Below the pieces are notes generated by a model. The model had not been told where the DNA came from. It was given only the letters and a program-made list of their open reading frames with translations, and did not search any database. From NCBI RefSeq assembly GCF_027587375.1, contig NZ_JAMXIC010000014.1:1-64000 (forward strand): a stretch of 64,000 nucleotides of DNA, in the 5' to 3' direction. The number at the start of each line of letters is the position of its first letter. Position 1 is the stretch's first letter. The DNA comes from Arthrobacter sp. B2a2-09 (lineage in GTDB: Bacteria; Actinomycetota; Actinomycetes; Actinomycetales; Micrococcaceae). Of this stretch, positions 33,318 through 43,425 are shown one piece after another. A program made the position numbers and the translations under genes.

Positions 33318-33943
33318 TCCGGGTGATGGTCGTAGACGATCAGGCCATCGTCCGGGAAGGGCTCGCCACGCTCTTGGACCTGCTGCCAGACGTGGAAGTC
33401 GTCGGTGAAGCAGCCAACGGCGCAGACGCAATCGACCTCGCCGGACGTACGCTTCCCGACGTCGTCCTCATGGACCTACGCATGCCCGTACTGGGCGGCG
33501 CGGAAGCAACCGCCCGTCTCCGTTCGGAAATGCCCGGCACAGCGGTCATTGTCCTCACGACCTACGCCGACGACACCTCCATCGCGGCAGCGCTCGCCGC
33601 AGGTGCTCGCGGCTACCTCACAAAAGATGCCGGAAGGGATGAACTGGCCGCCGCCGTGCGTGCCGCAGCCAGCGGTCAGGTCACGTTTGCCCGCGACGTC
33701 GGTGAACGCATCGCCAGCCAATTCGCAGCTCCCCGCTCTTCCCGGGAACGCTTCCCCCAACTGAGGCCCCGCGAGGCCGAGGTACTCGACCACATCATCG
33801 CCGGCGAAAACAACCGGCAGATTGCGGCAGAACTCTACCTCTCGGTAGGCACCGTCAAGTCCTACGTCAATGACATCTTCGCAAAATTAGGCGCCCGGGA
33901 TCGCGCCCACGCCATCGCCCTCTCCACTGGACGTGCGAAATGA
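33314..33943 (+). CDS. Response regulator, LuxR/NarL type
   Basis: 209 residues. The receiver domain (1-120) has the acidic pair DD in MVVDDQ, phosphorylation Asp in VVLMDLRMP, Thr in VLTTYADD and Lys in YLTKDAG. The LuxR HTH is at 145-205: LRPREAEVLDHIIAGENNRQIAAELYLSVGTVKSYVNDIFAKLGARDRAHAI. It starts with GTG at 33314 inside the kinase gene end and is the cognate partner of that kinase. Its targets are probably the operon itself and unknown genes. Confidence 0.93.
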   Translation: MIRVMVVDDQAIVREGLATLLDLLPDVEVVGEAANGADAIDLAGRTLPDVVLMDLRMPVLGGAEATARLRSEMPGTAVIVLTTYADDTSIAAALAAGARGYLTKDAGRDELAAAVRAAASGQVTFARDVGERIASQFAAPRSSRERFPQLRPREAEVLDHIIAGENNRQIAAELYLSVGTVKSYVNDIFAKLGARDRAHAIALSTGRAK

Positions 33944-34048
33944 AATCCTCCGGACGCTCGCGCCGAGTCCATTGTGAGCGCACGGGACCGGGCATACGCT
34001 GGGAGAGGCACAAGCGGTTGGCACTACTACCGCGTTGAGAGGCGCTGC

Positions 34049-35110
34049 ATGGACGGCAATTCCATCACCGACACCTTCCACCGGCCCCTGCGGGACCTGC
34101 GGATTTCCGTCACGGACCGGTGCAATTTCCGTTGCGTGTACTGCATGCCCAAAGAGATTTTCGGCAGGGATTTCGTTTTCATGCCACGGGACCAGCTGCT
34201 GACGTTTGAGGAAATCACCAGGCTGGCCTCGATCGCCGTCGGACACGGGGTACGGAAGATCCGGCTGACCGGCGGGGAACCCCTGCTGCGGAAGGACATC
34301 GAGGAACTGGTCCGGATGCTGGCCCGGTTGCGCACTCCCGAAGGGCTGGCGCCTGACCTGGCCATGACCACGAACGGCTCGGTTCTGGCTCAGAAAGCGC
34401 AGGTCCTCAAGGATGCCGGGCTGAACCGTGTGACGGTCTCGCTGGACTCCCTGCGGGAGGAGACCTTCCAGGCCATGAACGACGTCGGCTATCCCGTGGC
34501 GAAGGTCCTGCACGCTGCGGACGTTGCCCAGGCCGCCGGACTGGGGCCGGTGAAGATCAACATGGTGGTCAAGCGCGGGACGAACGACCAGGACATTCTT
34601 CCCATGGCGAGCCACTTCAAGGGATCCGGGTTCATTCTGCGGTTCATCGAGTACATGGACGTCGGTGCGTCCAACGGCTGGAAAATGGATGAAGTGGTGC
34701 CCTCAGCCGAGATCCTGGCCCGTATCGGCGCGGTGTTCCCGCTGGAGCCCGTGGCGCCCAACTACCCCGGCGAAACCTCGGATCGCTGGCGCTACGCGGA
34801 CGGCAGCGGCGAAATCGGGGTCATTTCCAGCGTGACCCAAGCCTTTTGCCGCGGCTGCACGCGGGCCCGGCTCTCCGCCGACGGGAAACTGTTCACGTGT
34901 CTCTTCGCCACAGCCGGCACGGACCTGAGGGCACTCCTGAGAGGCGGCGCGTCCGACGTCGAGCTTTCGACGGCGTTGTCCGCCCTCTGGGGCGGCCGCA
35001 CGGACCGCTACTCGGAACTGCGCGGCGCCCGCACACCGCGGGACGGCGCCCAAACACCCAAGGACCCCACCGGGGCACACAAGATCGAGATGTCGTACAT
35101 CGGCGGATAG
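34049..35110 (+). CDS. moaA: GTP 3',8-cyclase, molybdenum cofactor synthesis
   Basis: 353 residues from the ATG at 34049; an in-frame GTG at 33974 is less likely because the extra 25 residues lack family resemblance. It is a radical-SAM enzyme making the first cyclic intermediate of molybdopterin from GTP, acting with MoaC. The N-terminal 4Fe-4S motif CNFRCVYC comes after [22 protein letters not shown] is the SAM site. The second cluster is in [18 protein letters not shown]. The chain ends in the conserved GG (MSYIGG) that enters the active site. It lies just upstream of the cox-like molybdoenzyme cluster, whose cofactor it helps to make. Confidence 0.95.
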   Translation: MDGNSITDTFHRPLRDLRISVTDRCNFRCVYCMPKEIFGRDFVFMPRDQLLTFEEITRLASIAVGHGVRKIRLTGGEPLLRKDIEELVRMLARLRTPEGLAPDLAMTTNGSVLAQKAQVLKDAGLNRVTVSLDSLREETFQAMNDVGYPVAKVLHAADVAQAAGLGPVKINMVVKRGTNDQDILPMASHFKGSGFILRFIEYMDVGASNGWKMDEVVPSAEILARIGAVFPLEPVAPNYPGETSDRWRYADGSGEIGVISSVTQAFCRGCTRARLSADGKLFTCLFATAGTDLRALLRGGASDVELSTALSALWGGRTDRYSELRGARTPRDGAQTPKDPTGAHKIEMSYIGG

Positions 35111-35181
35111 CCGAACGCGCCTTTCGCGTCGTCAGAGCCAACACCGGACCGCAGCCCCGCCAGTGACCCTATGCTGGTGCC

Positions 35182-36078
35182 ATGACCCAGACGTCGATCA
35201 GCTCCGCCACAGCGCTGGCCGAAATGCTGGCTGCCACCGGCTACCTTGCCGATGACGGCCTGGCCACCATCGGCTACCTCGCCCTGAGCATGGAACGGCC
35301 GCTGCTACTGGAGGGCGAACCGGGCACCGGTAAAACCTCCCTGGCCGAGGCCCTGGCGGAAGGGTTCGGGCTGCCGCTGATCCGCTTGCAGTGCTATGAG
35401 GGAATCGACGCCTCGCAGGCGTTGTATGACTGGGACTTCACCGCCCAAATCCTGCATCTGCGCAGCGTGGAGGCCGGCGGCGGCGCGGGAATGAGCGCGG
35501 GGCTGAGCGTGGCCGAGCTGGAAAGCTCGCTCTACGACAAACGGTTCTTGCTGGCCCGGCCCATCCTCAAGGCGCTGCAGCAAAGCCCGGCCGTGCTGCT
35601 GATCGACGAAATCGACCGGGCCGACGACGAGTTCGAGGCGTTCCTGCTGGAAGTGCTCTCCACCTATCAGGTCTCCATCCCCGAGTTCGGCACCGTCAAG
35701 GCCGAGACCCCGCCGATCGTGGTGCTCACCTCCAACCGGACCCGGGACCTGCACGATGCGCTCAAACGCCGGTGCCTCTATCACTGGATCGACCACCCAG
35801 GGCTGGCCCGCGAAGTGGAAATCGTGCGCACCCGGCTCCCCCAGGTGCCCGCGCTCCTTGCCGAGCAGGTAGTGCGCGTGGTGCAACAGATCCGGTTCAC
35901 CGATGACGTGCTCAAGCCTCCCGGGGTGGCGGAAACCCTGGACTGGGCCCGAGCGCTGCACCAACTCGGCCGGGCCGAGCTGGACCTGGCCTCGGCCGCG
36001 GCCAGCATCGGCGCGCTGTGCAAGTACCGCGAAGACACCGAGCGGGTCTCGGCGGCCCTGTCCCGGATGCTCGGCTGA
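35182..36078 (+). CDS. MoxR/CoxD-type AAA+ ATPase
   Basis: 298 residues. Walker A GEPGTGKTSLAE, Walker B LLIDEIDRADDEFEAFLLEVL, sensor 1 VVLTSNRTRDLHDALKRRCL (the R finger region) and a C-terminal lid. It matches the MoxR ATPases encoded in cox clusters (CoxD), which act with a VWA protein as a chaperone for metal-site maturation of the CO-dehydrogenase-type enzyme. The VWA gene begins four bases after this stop, supporting that pairing. Cytoplasmic. Confidence 0.9.
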   Translation: MTQTSISSATALAEMLAATGYLADDGLATIGYLALSMERPLLLEGEPGTGKTSLAEALAEGFGLPLIRLQCYEGIDASQALYDWDFTAQILHLRSVEAGGGAGMSAGLSVAELESSLYDKRFLLARPILKALQQSPAVLLIDEIDRADDEFEAFLLEVLSTYQVSIPEFGTVKAETPPIVVLTSNRTRDLHDALKRRCLYHWIDHPGLAREVEIVRTRLPQVPALLAEQVVRVVQQIRFTDDVLKPPGVAETLDWARALHQLGRAELDLASAAASIGALCKYREDTERVSAALSRMLG

Positions 36079-36082
36079 GCCC

Positions 36083-37198
36083 ATGCCTCCGGCAGGACAG
36101 AGCCCCGGCCACAGCGCCGAAGAGATTCTCTTGGCCTTTGCTGCCGCGGTACGCGCGGCCGGCGTGAAAGTGACCGCGGACCGCTCGCGCAGCTTCGTCG
36201 ACGCCGTTGGCAGGCTCGCGCTGGGCAGCCGCTCGGACGTGTTCTGGGCCGGTCGGGCCACGCTGTGCGCCTCGCCGGAGGATCTGCCCGCCTACCAGCG
36301 GACGTTTGAGGCCTGGTTCGCCGTGGAACATTCCGCCGCCCAACGCCTCGAGACATCCGCCACGTCCGTCAGCGCTGCCGCTTTGGACAACGACGACGGC
36401 GGCCCGGAAGCTGGGCGGGAACAGTTGCGGGCGCTCGCCAGCCGCCGGGAGTTGCTCCGGCACCGTGATGTAGCCGTCCTGGATGACGAGGAACGGGCGC
36501 TGTTGCACCGAATGTTCGAGGAGCTGCCCGTACGCCTGCCTACCCGGCAGACGCGACGCAAACACCTCGACCGGCACGGCGACGTCGACCGCGTGCGGAC
36601 CCTGCGCGACCAGCTGCGCCGAGGCGGGGAACCGGGGCCGCTGCGCCGCGCCCGGGCGCCGCGCAAACCCCGCCGGATGGTCTGGTTGATCGACGTTTCG
36701 GGTTCGATGGCGCCATATGCGGACAGCCTGCTGCGCTTGGCCCACCGGGTAGTGGAAGCCGCCCCGCGCCAGGTGGAAGTGTTCACGCTTGGCACCCGGC
36801 TGACCCGCGTGACCGGCGCACTGCGGGTGCCCGATCCCGACAATGCCCTGGCCCTCGCCGGCCGCACGGTCCCCGACTGGTCCGGGGGAACCCGGCTTGG
36901 AGAGGTGCTGCGTGCGTTCAACGACCGCTGGGGCCAGCGCGTGATGGTGCGCGGCGCCGTCGTCGTGATTGCCAGCGACGGCTGGGAGCGGGGCGACCCG
37001 GCACTGCTGGGACGCCAGGCCGAGCGGCTCCACCACCTGGCAAGGCGGATCATTTGGTCCAACCCGCACCGGGGCAAAGCGGGGTACGAGCCCCTGCAGC
37101 GGGGAATCAGGGCGGTACTGCCGCACGTTGACTTCTTTATAGGGGGGCACTCAATGCAGAGTTTCGAGGAGTTGTTGGACGTGGTTGCCAATGCGTGA
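36083..37198 (+). CDS. VWA-domain CoxE-like maturation protein
   Basis: 371 residues from ATG 36083; the frame is open upstream within the ATPase gene. The N-terminal half is helical with many charged residues (SRRELLRHRDVAVLDDEERALLHRMFEELPVRLPTRQTRR). The C-terminal half is a CoxE-type VWA domain with the metal-ion site VWLIDVSGSMAPYADSLL (D.SGS), the SGGTRLGEVL loop and VIASDGWERGD. It acts with the MoxR ATPase in maturing the molybdenum hydroxylase. It overlaps the XdhC gene by 8 bases. Confidence 0.9.
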   Translation: MPPAGQSPGHSAEEILLAFAAAVRAAGVKVTADRSRSFVDAVGRLALGSRSDVFWAGRATLCASPEDLPAYQRTFEAWFAVEHSAAQRLETSATSVSAAALDNDDGGPEAGREQLRALASRRELLRHRDVAVLDDEERALLHRMFEELPVRLPTRQTRRKHLDRHGDVDRVRTLRDQLRRGGEPGPLRRARAPRKPRRMVWLIDVSGSMAPYADSLLRLAHRVVEAAPRQVEVFTLGTRLTRVTGALRVPDPDNALALAGRTVPDWSGGTRLGEVLRAFNDRWGQRVMVRGAVVVIASDGWERGDPALLGRQAERLHHLARRIIWSNPHRGKAGYEPLQRGIRAVLPHVDFFIGGHSMQSFEELLDVVANA

Positions 37199-38357
37199 GG
37201 TCTTGGACGATCTGGTCGCCGCCATCGCGGCAGGCCACACAGTAGGACTCGGAACGGTGGTGCGCACCTTCCGCTCCGCACCGCGGCCTGCCGGGGCCGC
37301 CATGATGGTCGACGCCGACGGCAGTGCGGTCGGCTCGGTGTCCGGCGGGTGCGTCGAAGGAGCACTCTACGAACTGGCCACCAAGGTGGTCGAGTCCGGC
37401 CGGCCGGTACTCCAGCGCTACGGGATCAGTGACGACGCCGCGTTCGAGGTCGGCTTGACCTGCGGCGGGATCCTGGACATTTTTGTGGAGCCCGTCTCCA
37501 CCGAGATCTTCCCGGAATTGGCTCAGGTAGCGGACGACGTCGGTGCCGGCCGCCCGGTTGCCATCGTCACCGTGATCGAACACCCCGATCCGGCGTGGCT
37601 GGGCCGCCACCTGGTGGTCCGCCCGGAGGGGTTCGTAGGCTCCCTGGGCAGCGAGCGGGCAGACCATGCGGTATCCGACGACGTCCAGGGCCTGCTGGCC
37701 GCCGGCCGCAACGCCACGCTCATGTACGGACCGGACGGGCAGCGGCGCGGGGAGGGCATGCGCGTGTTCGCCCTCAGTTTCGCCCCTCAGCCTCGGATGC
37801 TGGTCTTCGGCGCGATCGACTTCGCCGCCGCCGTCGCCAAGCAAGGCACCTTCCTGGGCTACCGGGTGACGGTCTGCGACGCACGCGCGGTTTTCGCAAC
37901 GGCTGCACGGTTCCCGCAGGCGGACGAGGTAGTGGTGGAATGGCCGCACCGCTACCTGCAGGCGCAGATCAGTGCCGGCCAAGTGGATGAACGCACTGTG
38001 ATTTGCGTGCTGACGCATGATCCAAAATTCGACGTGCCGCTGCTGGAGTTGGCTTTGCGCCACAACGTGGCCTATGTGGGGGCGATGGGATCCCGGCGCA
38101 CGCACCACGACCGATTGGAACGGCTGCGCGAAGCGGGCTTGACCGAGGCCGAATTGGCCAGGCTCTCCAGCCCGATCGGCCTGGACCTCGGGTCCCGCAC
38201 GCCGGAAGAAACAGCCGTCTCCATCGCCGCCGAAATCATTGCCTTGCACTGGGGTGGCGGCGGCGGAAGATTGAGCACCATGGAGGCCCGGATCCACCAC
38301 GAGCCCACCGTTGAAGCGGACCACGAGGATACGGGGTACGAACTCAAGCCGAGCTAA
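37191..38357 (+). CDS. XdhC/CoxI-family molybdoenzyme maturation factor
   Basis: 388 residues from the ATG at 37191; a TTG two codons upstream is less likely. The N-terminal XdhC/CoxI domain has RTFRSAPRPAGAAMMVDADG, GSVSGGCVEGALYE and LTCGGILDIFVEP (conserved Cys residues). The C-terminal Rossmann domain has PRMLVFGAIDFAAAVAKQGTFLGYRVTVCDAR and VAYVGAMGSRRTHHDR. Such proteins bind molybdopterin, promote its sulfuration and insert it into xanthine-dehydrogenase-type enzymes. It lies between the chaperone pair and the structural genes. Confidence 0.92.
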   Translation: MREVLDDLVAAIAAGHTVGLGTVVRTFRSAPRPAGAAMMVDADGSAVGSVSGGCVEGALYELATKVVESGRPVLQRYGISDDAAFEVGLTCGGILDIFVEPVSTEIFPELAQVADDVGAGRPVAIVTVIEHPDPAWLGRHLVVRPEGFVGSLGSERADHAVSDDVQGLLAAGRNATLMYGPDGQRRGEGMRVFALSFAPQPRMLVFGAIDFAAAVAKQGTFLGYRVTVCDARAVFATAARFPQADEVVVEWPHRYLQAQISAGQVDERTVICVLTHDPKFDVPLLELALRHNVAYVGAMGSRRTHHDRLERLREAGLTEAELARLSSPIGLDLGSRTPEETAVSIAAEIIALHWGGGGGRLSTMEARIHHEPTVEADHEDTGYELKPS

Positions 38358-38448
38358 GGCGCTCGCCTCCTCCGAGGAGTAACCTGTGTCACATCAGGAC
38401 TGGATGCCGGGCAGTCGTGCCCGTTCTCCAACGCGACAGGAGATCCCA

Positions 38449-38979
38449 ATGGCGAGTTCCAAGACGATCACCGTCGAAGTCGATGATGTGAGTTACACAG
38501 ACGATGTCGAGCCACGATTGCTGCTGGTCCAGTACCTGCGCGAACGGCTTGGCAAGACCGGCACATTGATCGGCTGCGACACTACCAACTGCGGCGCCTG
38601 CACCGTCCATCTGGACGGAGTCAGCGTCAAATCATGCACCATGTTCGCGGTTCAGGCAGACGGCCACAACGTCACCACCATCGAAGGGCTGGCCCGGGAC
38701 GGCAAGCTGGCCCCGCTGCAGCAAGCCTTCCACCAATGCCATGCGCTGCAATGCGGCTTCTGCACGCCAGGCATGATCATGCAATCGGCATCCCTTCTCA
38801 CCGAAAACCCGCACCCCACCGAGCAGGAAATCCGGGACGGCCTCGAGGGAAACCTTTGCCGATGCACCGGATACCAGAACATTGTTGCCGCGGTGCAGGC
38901 CGCCGCTGACGGCACGGTGTCCTCTGACAGCACGGTGTCCGCAGACAGCGACGAATCTGAAACGGCAGGTGTGGCATGA
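38449..38979 (+). CDS. coxS: 2Fe-2S small subunit, CO-dehydrogenase-type molybdenum hydroxylase
   Basis: 176 residues from ATG 38449, preceded by ACAGGAGATCCCA. The N-terminal plant-type ferredoxin cluster is in [16 protein letters not shown] with a further Cys in KSCTMFA. The second cluster is in [10 protein letters not shown] and [10 protein letters not shown]. It passes electrons from the molybdenum centre to FAD. The acidic Ser/Asp-rich tail of about 20 residues is unusual. It overlaps coxL by four bases. The symbol is by family; the enzyme's substrate may not be CO. Confidence 0.93.
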   Translation: MASSKTITVEVDDVSYTDDVEPRLLLVQYLRERLGKTGTLIGCDTTNCGACTVHLDGVSVKSCTMFAVQADGHNVTTIEGLARDGKLAPLQQAFHQCHALQCGFCTPGMIMQSASLLTENPHPTEQEIRDGLEGNLCRCTGYQNIVAAVQAAADGTVSSDSTVSADSDESETAGVA

Positions 38980-41345
38980 CCATCACCGAAGTCGGAAGGT
39001 CCCGCCTCCGCAAGGAGGATGCCCACCTCATCACCGGACGCTCCAGGTACACGGACAACATCACTCTCCCCGGCATGCTCCATTTGGCAATGGTCCGCAG
39101 TCCGTTCGCCCACGCGAAGATCACTTCGATCGACGCCTCCGCCGCGAAGTCTTCACCCGGCGTCGTTGCCGTGCTTACGGGAGCGGATGTGGCCGCGGAA
39201 CAGGGCAGCCTGCCCAACGCTTGGCCGATAACGCCTGATCAAAAGGCTCCAGCCCACCCGGCGATCGCCGTCGATGCCGTGGCTTTTGCCGGCGAAGTGG
39301 TTGCGTGCATCATTGCCCGCAGCGCAGCCGCAGCCCGCGACGCCGTCGAACTGGTCGATGTCTCCTATGAGGAGTTGCCCGTCGTCCTGGACCTGGAAGA
39401 GGCATTGAAGGATGAGGTGCTGGCCCACCCGGACCTGGGCACCAACAAATCGGCTACTTGGATCTTTGACTCGGGCGAGGCCGGCACCGGCAAGCCGATC
39501 AGCGAGGCATTGAATGGTGCCGAAGTCCTCATTGAGCGTACGTTTTACCAGCAGAGGCTCATCCCGGCCTTCATGGAGCCCCGATCGACACTGGTGGACC
39601 CCACGGGTGAGCAGATCACCGTGTGGTCGGCCACGCAGATACCGCATATCCTCCGGCTCATGCTGGCGCTGACCCTGGGCATCCCGGAAAGCAAAGTGCG
39701 CGTCATCGCCCCCGACGTCGGCGGCGGCTTCGGCGGAAAATTGCAGGTGACCCCCGAAGAAGCAATCACGGTGCTTGCCGCTCGGCACACCGGCAAGCCG
39801 TGCAAGTACACCGAGACCCGCAGCGAATCCCTCATGGCGGCCCACCACGGCCGCGCCCAAGTGCAGAAAGTGAAGCTCGCGGCCACCAAAGACGGGATCG
39901 TCACGGGACTGGATGTGCATCTGTTGGCAGACATGGGCGCCTATCTGGGCCTGGTCACTTCCGGGGTCCCGATCCTGGGCGCCTTCATGTACAACTCGAT
40001 CTACAAATTCCCGGCTTACAGATTCGAATGCACCAACCTCTTCACCAATAAGGCGTGGACCGATGCCTACCGTGGCGCCGGCCGACCGGAAGCAACCTTT
40101 GCGATCGAGCGCTTGATGGACGAACTCGCCGTCGAACTCGGCATGGATCCCCTGGAGCTGCGGGAGAAGAACTGGATCAAGCACGAGGAATTCCCCTTCA
40201 CCACCGTCGCCGGGCTCGAATACGACAGCGGCAACTACGAGGCCGCCACGGCGAAGGCGCTGGAGCTCTTTGGCTATGACGAGCTTCGGGCCGAGCAAGT
40301 GCGGCGCCGCGAAGCCAACGATCCCGTCCAACTCGGCATCGGCATCTCCACGTTCACCGAAATGTGCGGCCTGGCTCCGTCCCGGGTTCTCGGCGCCCTC
40401 AGTTACGCCGCCGGCGGCTGGGAGCACGCCCAAGTGCGGGTCTTGCCCACCGGCAACATCGAAGTGGTGACGGGATCCTCTGCCCATGGCCAGGGCCACG
40501 AAACCGCGTGGAGCCAGCTCGTGGCGGACAGGCTCGGCGTGCCGTTCGAAAATGTCGAGGTACTTCATGGCGATACCCAGACGTCCCAGCGGGGTCTGGA
40601 CACCTACGGCTCCCGGTCACTGACTGTCGGCGGCATGGCTGTGTTGGCCGCTGCGGACAAGGTGATCGAGAAGGCCAAGGTTGTGGCAGCGCACATGATG
40701 GAGGCCAGCGAAGAGGATATCGAATTCACAGACGGCAAGTTCAGTGTCAAGGGCACCGATCAGTCCACGGCGCTGGGTGAAATCGCCTTCGCCGTCTTCT
40801 CCGCGCACAACCTGCCGGACGGGTTCGAGCCCAATCTTGACTCGAATGCCACCTTCGACCCGCAGAACTTCTCCTTCCCGCACGGCACCCATCTGGCCGC
40901 CATGGAAGTGGACACCGAGACCGGGCAGGTCACCATCCGCAAGTACGTCTGCGTGGACGACGTCGGGGTGGTGGTCAATCCGCTGATTGTGGAGGGCCAG
41001 GTCCACGGCGGCCTGGCACAGGGAATCGCGCAGGCCCTCTATGAGGAGGCCGTGCACGACGACGCCGGCACCCTGGTTACGGGCTCGTTCGTGGACTACC
41101 TGGTGCCCAGTGCGCCGGACCTACCGCACTTCACGACGGCGCGTACCGAGACGCCTTCCACCACCAACCAGTTGGGGGCCAAGGGAGTCGGCGAGGCGGG
41201 AACCATCGCCTCGACGCCCGCCATTGTCAACGGTGTACTGGACGCCGTGCGGCACCTTGGAGTGAAGGACATCAAGATGCCGTGCACGCCGTCGCGCGTG
41301 TGGGCCGCCCTCGAAGAAGCCAAGACCACCGGAGGTGTGCAATGA
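38976..41345 (+). CDS. coxL: Molybdopterin large subunit, form II CoxL-like
   Basis: 789 residues. The aldehyde oxidase/xanthine dehydrogenase hammerhead domain (1-130) is followed by the Mo-binding domains: [12 protein letters not shown], the signature [12 protein letters not shown] at about residue 362, and [19 protein letters not shown]. The C-terminal [11 protein letters not shown] holds the catalytic-type Glu. AYRGAGR marks form II, not the AYXCSFR loop of true (form I) CO dehydrogenase, so the substrate may be CO, an aldehyde or a heterocycle. It forms an (LMS)2 complex with the neighbouring subunits and lacks an export signal. Confidence 0.93.
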   Translation: MTITEVGRSRLRKEDAHLITGRSRYTDNITLPGMLHLAMVRSPFAHAKITSIDASAAKSSPGVVAVLTGADVAAEQGSLPNAWPITPDQKAPAHPAIAVDAVAFAGEVVACIIARSAAAARDAVELVDVSYEELPVVLDLEEALKDEVLAHPDLGTNKSATWIFDSGEAGTGKPISEALNGAEVLIERTFYQQRLIPAFMEPRSTLVDPTGEQITVWSATQIPHILRLMLALTLGIPESKVRVIAPDVGGGFGGKLQVTPEEAITVLAARHTGKPCKYTETRSESLMAAHHGRAQVQKVKLAATKDGIVTGLDVHLLADMGAYLGLVTSGVPILGAFMYNSIYKFPAYRFECTNLFTNKAWTDAYRGAGRPEATFAIERLMDELAVELGMDPLELREKNWIKHEEFPFTTVAGLEYDSGNYEAATAKALELFGYDELRAEQVRRREANDPVQLGIGISTFTEMCGLAPSRVLGALSYAAGGWEHAQVRVLPTGNIEVVTGSSAHGQGHETAWSQLVADRLGVPFENVEVLHGDTQTSQRGLDTYGSRSLTVGGMAVLAAADKVIEKAKVVAAHMMEASEEDIEFTDGKFSVKGTDQSTALGEIAFAVFSAHNLPDGFEPNLDSNATFDPQNFSFPHGTHLAAMEVDTETGQVTIRKYVCVDDVGVVVNPLIVEGQVHGGLAQGIAQALYEEAVHDDAGTLVTGSFVDYLVPSAPDLPHFTTARTETPSTTNQLGAKGVGEAGTIASTPAIVNGVLDAVRHLGVKDIKMPCTPSRVWAALEEAKTTGGVQ

Positions 41346-42196
41346 TTCCGAGCGCATTCGATTACGCTGCTCCGGCCACGGTGGCGGAGGCGTTGGGCGT
41401 GTTGGCCGACGCCGGCGACGACGTGAAGCTGCTGGCCGGGGGTCAAAGCCTGATCCCCGTGATGAAGCTGCGCCTGGCCGACCCGGCGATGGTGGTCGAC
41501 TTGGGCCGGATCGGCGAGTTGTCCGGGGTCCGCGACGACGGTGACGCGCTTCTGATCGGAGCCATGACAACGCATCACCAGATCGCCACCGACCCGCTTA
41601 TTGCCGAGCACCTGCCGTTGCTGGCCAAGGCCGCGGCGACGGTCGCGGATCCGCAGGTCCGCCACCGCGGCACGTTCGGCGGCGCCCTGGTGCACGCCGA
41701 CCCGGCGGGCGACATGCCCGCACCGGTGCTGGCCACGGACGCGACGTTCATCCTGGCGGGTCCGAACGGGGAACGCCGGGTGGCAGCGGCGGACTTCTTC
41801 CAGGGGTACTTCACCACCGCCGTCGACGACGGCGAGATCCTCACCCATATTCGGGTGCCGAAGTACACCGGTTGGGGCGCGCACTATGAGAAGTTCACCC
41901 GGGTGGCCCAGCAATGGTCCATCGTCGCGGTGGCCGCGATGGTCCGGGTGGAAGGCGGCACCATCGCCGAGGCCCGGATCGGTCTCACCAACATGGCCAG
42001 CACGCCCTTGCGGGCGACCGCCGTCGAACAGGCACTCGTAGGTGCCCCGCTGACCCGGGAAGCGATCGCCACCGCGAGCGCACACGCTGCAGAAGGGACC
42101 GATCCCGCCAGCGACCTCAATGGGGACGCGGCGTACCGCCGCCACCTGGCCGAGGTCCTGACCAAGCGGGCCGTCATCGCGGCCGCCGGGCTCTAG
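41342..42196 (+). CDS. coxM: FAD-binding medium subunit, CoxM-like
   Basis: 284 residues from ATG 41342, with GGAGG just upstream and an ATGA overlap with coxL. FAD-binding motifs of the PCMH family are LLAGGQSLIPVMKLRLADP and TVADPQVRHRGTFGGALVHADPAGDMPA (T.gG...ADP). The C-terminal CODH_C domain has TRVAQQWSIVAVAAMV and TNMASTPLRATAVE. It accepts electrons from the 2Fe-2S subunit. Confidence 0.93.
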   Translation: MIPSAFDYAAPATVAEALGVLADAGDDVKLLAGGQSLIPVMKLRLADPAMVVDLGRIGELSGVRDDGDALLIGAMTTHHQIATDPLIAEHLPLLAKAAATVADPQVRHRGTFGGALVHADPAGDMPAPVLATDATFILAGPNGERRVAAADFFQGYFTTAVDDGEILTHIRVPKYTGWGAHYEKFTRVAQQWSIVAVAAMVRVEGGTIAEARIGLTNMASTPLRATAVEQALVGAPLTREAIATASAHAAEGTDPASDLNGDAAYRRHLAEVLTKRAVIAAAGL

Positions 42197-42218
42197 CGGA
42201 ACGCGGCGAGAGGGAGAC

Positions 42219-42974
42219 GTGGAACTCAAACATCATTTCGTGGTTCCCAGTTCGCTGGAGGACACCTGGCATTCCTTCAACCAACTGGAAGACATCGCGC
42301 CCTGTTTCCCGGGGGCGACCCTCACGTCCGTGAGCGGCGAGGAATTCACCGGAACGGTCAAGGTCAAGCTCGGCCCGATCGCCATGATCTACACCGGCAC
42401 CGGTGAATTCCTCGAACGCAACCAGGAGACGCACACGGTGGTCATTTCGGCCACGGGGAAGGACAAACGCGGCAACGGCACGGCTGGCGCCACCGTGACG
42501 GCGGTACTGACGCCCGACGGGGACGGCACCGCCGTGGACGTGACCACCGACATGAACGTCACCGGCAAACCGGCCCAATTCGGCCGGGGCGTCATCCAGG
42601 ACATCTCGGACAAGTTGCTGGCCCAGTTTGTCCAGTGCGTGATCGGGAAGGCGGGCGGCGGGGCTGAGAAGGATATCGAGCCCGACGCCGGAGCCTCGGC
42701 GGCGCCTGCAGAGTCCGGGGCGGCTGGGGCCGACGTAGCGGAGTCTGGGGAGCCCGCTGCCGGGTCGGCAGCACCGGTGGCCGGGCCTCCGGCGGCGCCT
42801 GTGTCCGCGGCTGCACCGCGGTCCGCACCGTCGGCGCCGTCGTCGCCGTCGTCGGAATTGGATCTGGGTTCGGCCGTGTGGCCGGTCCTGGTGCGTCGTT
42901 TCGGCCCCGTGCTTTGCGCCGCCGCTGCCCTTGCACTACTTGCTTGGCTTTTCCGGCGACGCGGAAAGGGCTGA
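42219..42974 (+). CDS. coxG: CoxG-family SRPBCC protein with C-terminal membrane anchor
   Basis: 251 residues from GTG 42219, preceded by AGGGAG. Residues 1-145 are a CoxG/SRPBCC domain (ELKHHFVVPSSLEDTWHSFNQLEDIAPCFPGA, DMNVTGKPAQFGRGVIQDIS). A long Ala/Pro/Ser-rich linker (about 155-218) leads to a membrane helix near 228-245 and a basic RRRGKG end. CoxG is needed to recruit CO dehydrogenase to the membrane in some bacteria; the linker and anchor suit that tethering role. Last gene of the cluster. Confidence 0.88.
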   Translation: MELKHHFVVPSSLEDTWHSFNQLEDIAPCFPGATLTSVSGEEFTGTVKVKLGPIAMIYTGTGEFLERNQETHTVVISATGKDKRGNGTAGATVTAVLTPDGDGTAVDVTTDMNVTGKPAQFGRGVIQDISDKLLAQFVQCVIGKAGGGAEKDIEPDAGASAAPAESGAAGADVAESGEPAAGSAAPVAGPPAAPVSAAAPRSAPSAPSSPSSELDLGSAVWPVLVRRFGPVLCAAAALALLAWLFRRRGKG

Positions 42975-43102
42975 ACGCACCATTTGGCGTGTGCTGATGC
43001 TGGCTTCGGGCGGCGCGGCGCGCTTGCCGCGCGCCTCGGAGCGTCGATATCATCAAGGTGGGTTATGCAGCGGCCCTCGGAACTCTTCTATGGAGTGACC
43101 CC

Positions 43103-43174
43103 ATGATCCGCCGTACCCCCACGTCTTCCAAGTCTTCCCGCACGGCTGCCGCCAAGCAGGGAGCCGCGCTGTGA
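43103..43174 (+). CDS. Possible 23-residue basic upstream peptide
   Basis: ATG 43103 after TGGAGTGACCCC, ending with TGA that overlaps the GTG start of the next gene (GTGA at 43171-43174). The peptide is basic and Ser/Ala-rich (MIRRTPTSSKSSRTAAAKQG). The overlap suggests translational coupling, but a chance frame cannot be excluded. Confidence 0.35.
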   Translation: MIRRTPTSSKSSRTAAAKQGAAL

Positions 43175-43425
43175 ACGCGCTACTCTCCTCATGCCTGGAC
43201 GGAGAGATGGACCCCGTCAAAGGCCTTGCGAAGTTGTCAGTTGCCGAGCTCACCTTTTTGGCTGACGCCCTCTTCAGGCTGCTCGACGTCGGGAAGCCTG
43301 AGTTCGGGGTCAAGTCTTGGTACGACGCGGTCTTGGACGAGTTGGCCGTGCGCGGTGAGTTGGCTGCGCGCGGTGAGCGGTCCGCACATGGTGAGCAGCC
43401 CGCCGTCGACGTTTCCTTGGACTAG
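43171..43425 (+). CDS. Small protein of unknown function
   Basis: 84 residues from GTG 43171. A central helical segment KLSVAELTFLADALFRLLDVGKPEFGVKSWYDAVLDELAVRGEL looks folded and conserved-like, followed by a charged tail with short repeats of (R/H)GE. I do not recognise a family. It converges on the MarR gene and overlaps its end by four bases. The start GTG overlaps the stop of a possible 23-residue upstream peptide. Confidence 0.5.
   Translation: MNALLSSCLDGEMDPVKGLAKLSVAELTFLADALFRLLDVGKPEFGVKSWYDAVLDELAVRGELAARGERSAHGEQPAVDVSLD

Noticed and set aside
37137..38324. 395-residue minus-strand frame
   Set aside because: Antisense to the XdhC gene, which has clear family motifs on the plus strand.
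39153..40568. 471-residue minus-strand frame
   Set aside because: Antisense to coxL, with shadow composition and no start signal.
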